A stretch of DNA of 6,752 nucleotides from an uncultured Gemmatimonadota bacterium (GTDB lineage: Bacteria > Gemmatimonadota > Gemmatimonadetes > Gemmatimonadales > Gemmatimonadaceae), in contig CAMLDY010000124.1 in assembly GCA_946478895.1 (NCBI GenBank), positions 1-6,752 on the forward strand, read 5' to 3'. How positions within the stretch are numbered: position 1 is the stretch's first letter; the number at the start of each line of letters is the position of its first letter. This document shows positions 4,641-6,752 of the stretch, in pieces. The notes beneath the pieces were generated by a model, which did not search any database, was not told the origin of the DNA, and saw nothing but the letters and a program-made list of their open reading frames with translations. The position numbers were made by a program, and so were the translations under genes.

Positions 4641-6752
4641 TCAGGGAAGTGTAAATGCAACATACGTGTCACTGGATTTCGTGCCGAGCTTCCCGCCGCC
4701 CGCCGCGATCACGATGTACTGCTTGCCATTCACCGAATAAGTGCTTGGCGTCGCATAACCCGCGGCCGGCAAAGTCGTCTCCCAAAGCAGCTTGCCGGTC
4801 GCCTTGTCGAAGGCGCGAAACTTCTCGTCCTGGGTCGCCGCGATGAATACGAGTCCGCCTGCCGTCACGATTGGTCCACCGTATTGCTCGGCGCCGGTCG
4901 GTTTGACCTCATTTCCGCTCAGCTCCTCGTGCTCGCCGAGCGGGATTCGCCACCGATACGCACCGGTGTTGAGATCGATCGCGCTCAGCGTTCCCCACGG
5001 CGGCTTGATCGCAGGATATCCGCTCGAGTCCCGCCACCGCTCGTAACCGACAAACTCGTAACGCGCACCAGCAGCGGGCGCGCCCGTGTCGGAATCGGCC
5101 GAGCCTCGAGTCACGGCCTGCTTCGATGGATCGGCGCGATCGAGCAGATAAGCGATCACGGCGTCCTTCTCATCTTCAGGCAGCTGCCGAAACGCAGGCA
5201 TGAATCCCCGCCCGTGCTCGATCACCTGATGGATCTGCTGCGCCGAGAGACGGCCACCGATCCCGATGAGCGAAGGCGCACGGTCCATACCTCGTCGATC
5301 GACGCCGTGGCAGCTCGCGCACGTTGAAGCGTACACCGCCTCACCCGTGCGCGGGACACCGGCTGATGTGGAAGTGTCACGCGCTTCCCGCATCGCCGCG
5401 ATCCACGGTACATCGCTCGCGTTGACGTAGATCACGCCGGTCTCTCGATCGACTGCCGCGCCACCCCATTCACCGCCGCCATCGAAGCCCGGCAGCACGA
5501 CCGTCCCCTCTTTGCTCGGCGGGGCGAACAGTCCGTCGTGCCTGAGCGTGCGAAATCGAGCCAGCGCCGCCGCATGCGCGCTCGGCGTCAGATCGGCGAG
5601 ATCAGTCTCGCCCATCGACTGCCGAGCGAACGGAGCGGGCGCCAATGGAATGGGCTGGGTCGGCCACGCTTCTTCGCCGACCAGATCGGACGCGGGCACT
5701 GGACGCTCCTCGATCGGGAAGAGAGGCTGACCAGATGCGCGGTCAAAGAGAAAGACGAACCCGCTCTTGGTAATCTGCGCGACTGCATCGACGCGGTTGC
5801 CGTGGCGCGTCACCGTCAGAAGATTCGGAGCGGCCGGAAGATCGCGGTCCCAGAGATCGTGATGCACTGTCTGGAAATGCCAGATGCGTTGTCCAGTCGC
5901 GGCATCGAGCGCGAGCAGGCTATTGGCGAACAGGTTCGCGCCGTGTCTCGCGCCGCCGTAGAAGTCGGGCGTCGCCGATCCGGTCGGGACATAGACGATC
6001 CCGCGATCGGCATCGACGCTCATCCCCGCCCACGAGTTCGCGCCGCCGGCAGTTTTCCACGCGTCGGCGGGCCAGGTGTCGTAACCGATTTCGCCGGGGC
6101 GGGGAATGGTGTGAAATGTCCAGCGGATCTTCCCGGTATGGACGTCGTACGCGCGAACGTCGCCGGGCGCAGACCCCTTTTCCTCGCCGACCCTCGTGCC
6201 CTGGATCAGAAGATCGCGGTACACGACACCCGGGCTCGTCGCGACGAGGTAGGCGTCGCCGATGTCTCTGCTCAAACCAGTGGCGAGATCGACCCAGCCG
6301 CTGTCACCGAACGCTGGATCGGGATGGCCGGTGGCGGCGTTGAGCGAATACAGTCGCCGCGCGGCGGAGAAAAAAATCCGGCGCTTGGCGCCGTCCGACC
6401 AATACACGACTCCGCGATTCGCATGGCCTTCGCGTTCACGATTCGCGAACGGATCGAATCTCCACAGCTCGGCGCCCGTCGCCGCATTCAGCGCGACGAC
6501 GTCGAGCGCCGGCGTCGTCGTGTACAGTACACCATCGACCACGATCGGCGTCGCCTGGATCTGTGATGCACCGTCGCCCGAATGGTACGTCCATGCGACG
6601 CGCAGGGTGGCGACGTTGGTGCGGTTGATTTGGGCGAGCGGGGAGTAGCGGCCGTTTCCGGGATCGCCGCCGGTGGTCTGCCAGTCCGCCGCTACCATAG
6701 AAGAGGAAGGCAGCGCGGAAGAGGAGGACGGCGTGGCACCGGCGAAGCAGCC
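4641..6752 (-). CDS. mGDH-like PQQ dehydrogenase with inserted cytochrome c domain (5' end missing)
   Basis: The frame is open to the right edge: 703 codons are visible and the N-terminus is outside. Propeller motifs match membrane glucose dehydrogenase: NREREGHANRGVVYW, HHDLWDRDLPAAPN (HHDLWDRD at 5841-5864), TKSGFVFLFD (Lys at 5766-5768), LFAPPSKEGT, GGGEWGGAAVD, PPWGTLSAIDL, GGPIVTAGGLVFIAA and NGKQYIVIAAGGGKLGTK. The HHDLWD Asp and the Lys correspond to residues important for catalysis and PQQ contact in E. coli mGDH, as I recall. Between two blades sits a monohaem c domain: CASCH at 5307-5321 (residues 478-482 from the edge) and a probable Met ligand at 5199-5201 in GFMPAF. At the edge Gly-Cys-Phe-Ala-Gly precedes a Ser/Pro/Ala linker, suggesting a lipoprotein. 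It likely oxidises a sugar or alcohol in the periplasm and passes electrons to its own haem. The substrate is not determinable. It is first in a probable operon with DUF4186. Confidence 0.9.
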   Translation of the reverse strand, partial: GCFAGATPSSSSALPSSSMVAADWQTTGGDPGNGRYSPLAQINRTNVATLRVAWTYHSGDGASQIQATPIVVDGVLYTTTPALDVVALNAATGAELWRFDPFANREREGHANRGVVYWSDGAKRRIFFSAARRLYSLNAATGHPDPAFGDSGWVDLATGLSRDIGDAYLVATSPGVVYRDLLIQGTRVGEEKGSAPGDVRAYDVHTGKIRWTFHTIPRPGEIGYDTWPADAWKTAGGANSWAGMSVDADRGIVYVPTGSATPDFYGGARHGANLFANSLLALDAATGQRIWHFQTVHHDLWDRDLPAAPNLLTVTRHGNRVDAVAQITKSGFVFLFDRASGQPLFPIEERPVPASDLVGEEAWPTQPIPLAPAPFARQSMGETDLADLTPSAHAAALARFRTLRHDGLFAPPSKEGTVVLPGFDGGGEWGGAAVDRETGVIYVNASDVPWIAAMREARDTSTSAGVPRTGEAVYASTCASCHGVDRRGMDRAPSLIGIGGRLSAQQIHQVIEHGRGFMPAFRQLPEDEKDAVIAYLLDRADPSKQAVTRGSADSDTGAPAAGARYEFVGYERWRDSSGYPAIKPPWGTLSAIDLNTGAYRWRIPLGEHEELSGNEVKPTGAEQYGGPIVTAGGLVFIAATQDEKFRAFDKATGKLLWETTLPAAGYATPSTYSVNGKQYIVIAAGGGKLGTKSSDTYVAFTLP

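Noticed and set aside
5538..6566. A 342-codon open frame on the plus strand opposite the PQQ dehydrogenase
   Set aside because: Its translation is Arg-rich and low in recognisable motifs. It mirrors a strongly conserved gene on the other strand, as expected in high-GC DNA.

Overview
The window is high-GC bacterial chromosome with long, mostly periplasmic or secreted enzymes. Quinoprotein-type dehydrogenases carrying their own haem c domains, a tannase-family esterase and a YD-repeat lipoprotein together suggest a free-living aerobic heterotroph of the Gemmatimonadota/Acidobacteriota kind. That assignment is inferred from gene style and not proved by any marker gene here.

Layout: (1) positions 1-1866, plus strand, hold the 3' part of a large secreted glucose/sorbosone-dehydrogenase-like protein with PKD, cytochrome c and C-terminal CBM6-like modules; its start lies left of the window. 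(2) Converging on it, with 10 bp between the stop codons, is a minus-strand lipoprotein with a ten-proline linker and YD-type repeats (1877-2698). A strong hairpin spans both stop codons. (3) A 266-bp gap (2699-2964) holds the lipoprotein leader and a compound inverted repeat of about 129 bp. (4) A minus-strand tannase/feruloyl-esterase-family protein (2965-4059) keeps its catalytic triad and paired cysteines but lacks the lid domain normally inserted in this fold. (5) A 198-bp gap (4060-4257) contains two T-arm-like tRNA motifs in tandem and a hairpin. (6) A DUF4186 protein (4258-4620) lies 20 bp behind (7) a membrane-glucose-dehydrogenase-like PQQ enzyme (4641-6752) with a haem c domain inserted in its propeller. 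This enzyme runs off the right edge, where a Gly-Cys looks like a lipobox.

Genes 4, 6 and 7 share the minus strand and could be one transcription unit (PQQ enzyme, DUF4186, esterase), although the structured gap before the esterase may separate it. A functional theme is plausible: extracytoplasmic attack on plant-derived esters and sugars, with electrons passed through fused cytochrome c domains. No transposase, CRISPR array, complete tRNA or rRNA is visible. The most unusual items are the lid-less tannase, the compound inverted repeat, the tandem tRNA-like fragments and the haem-inserted, apparently lipid-anchored PQQ dehydrogenase.
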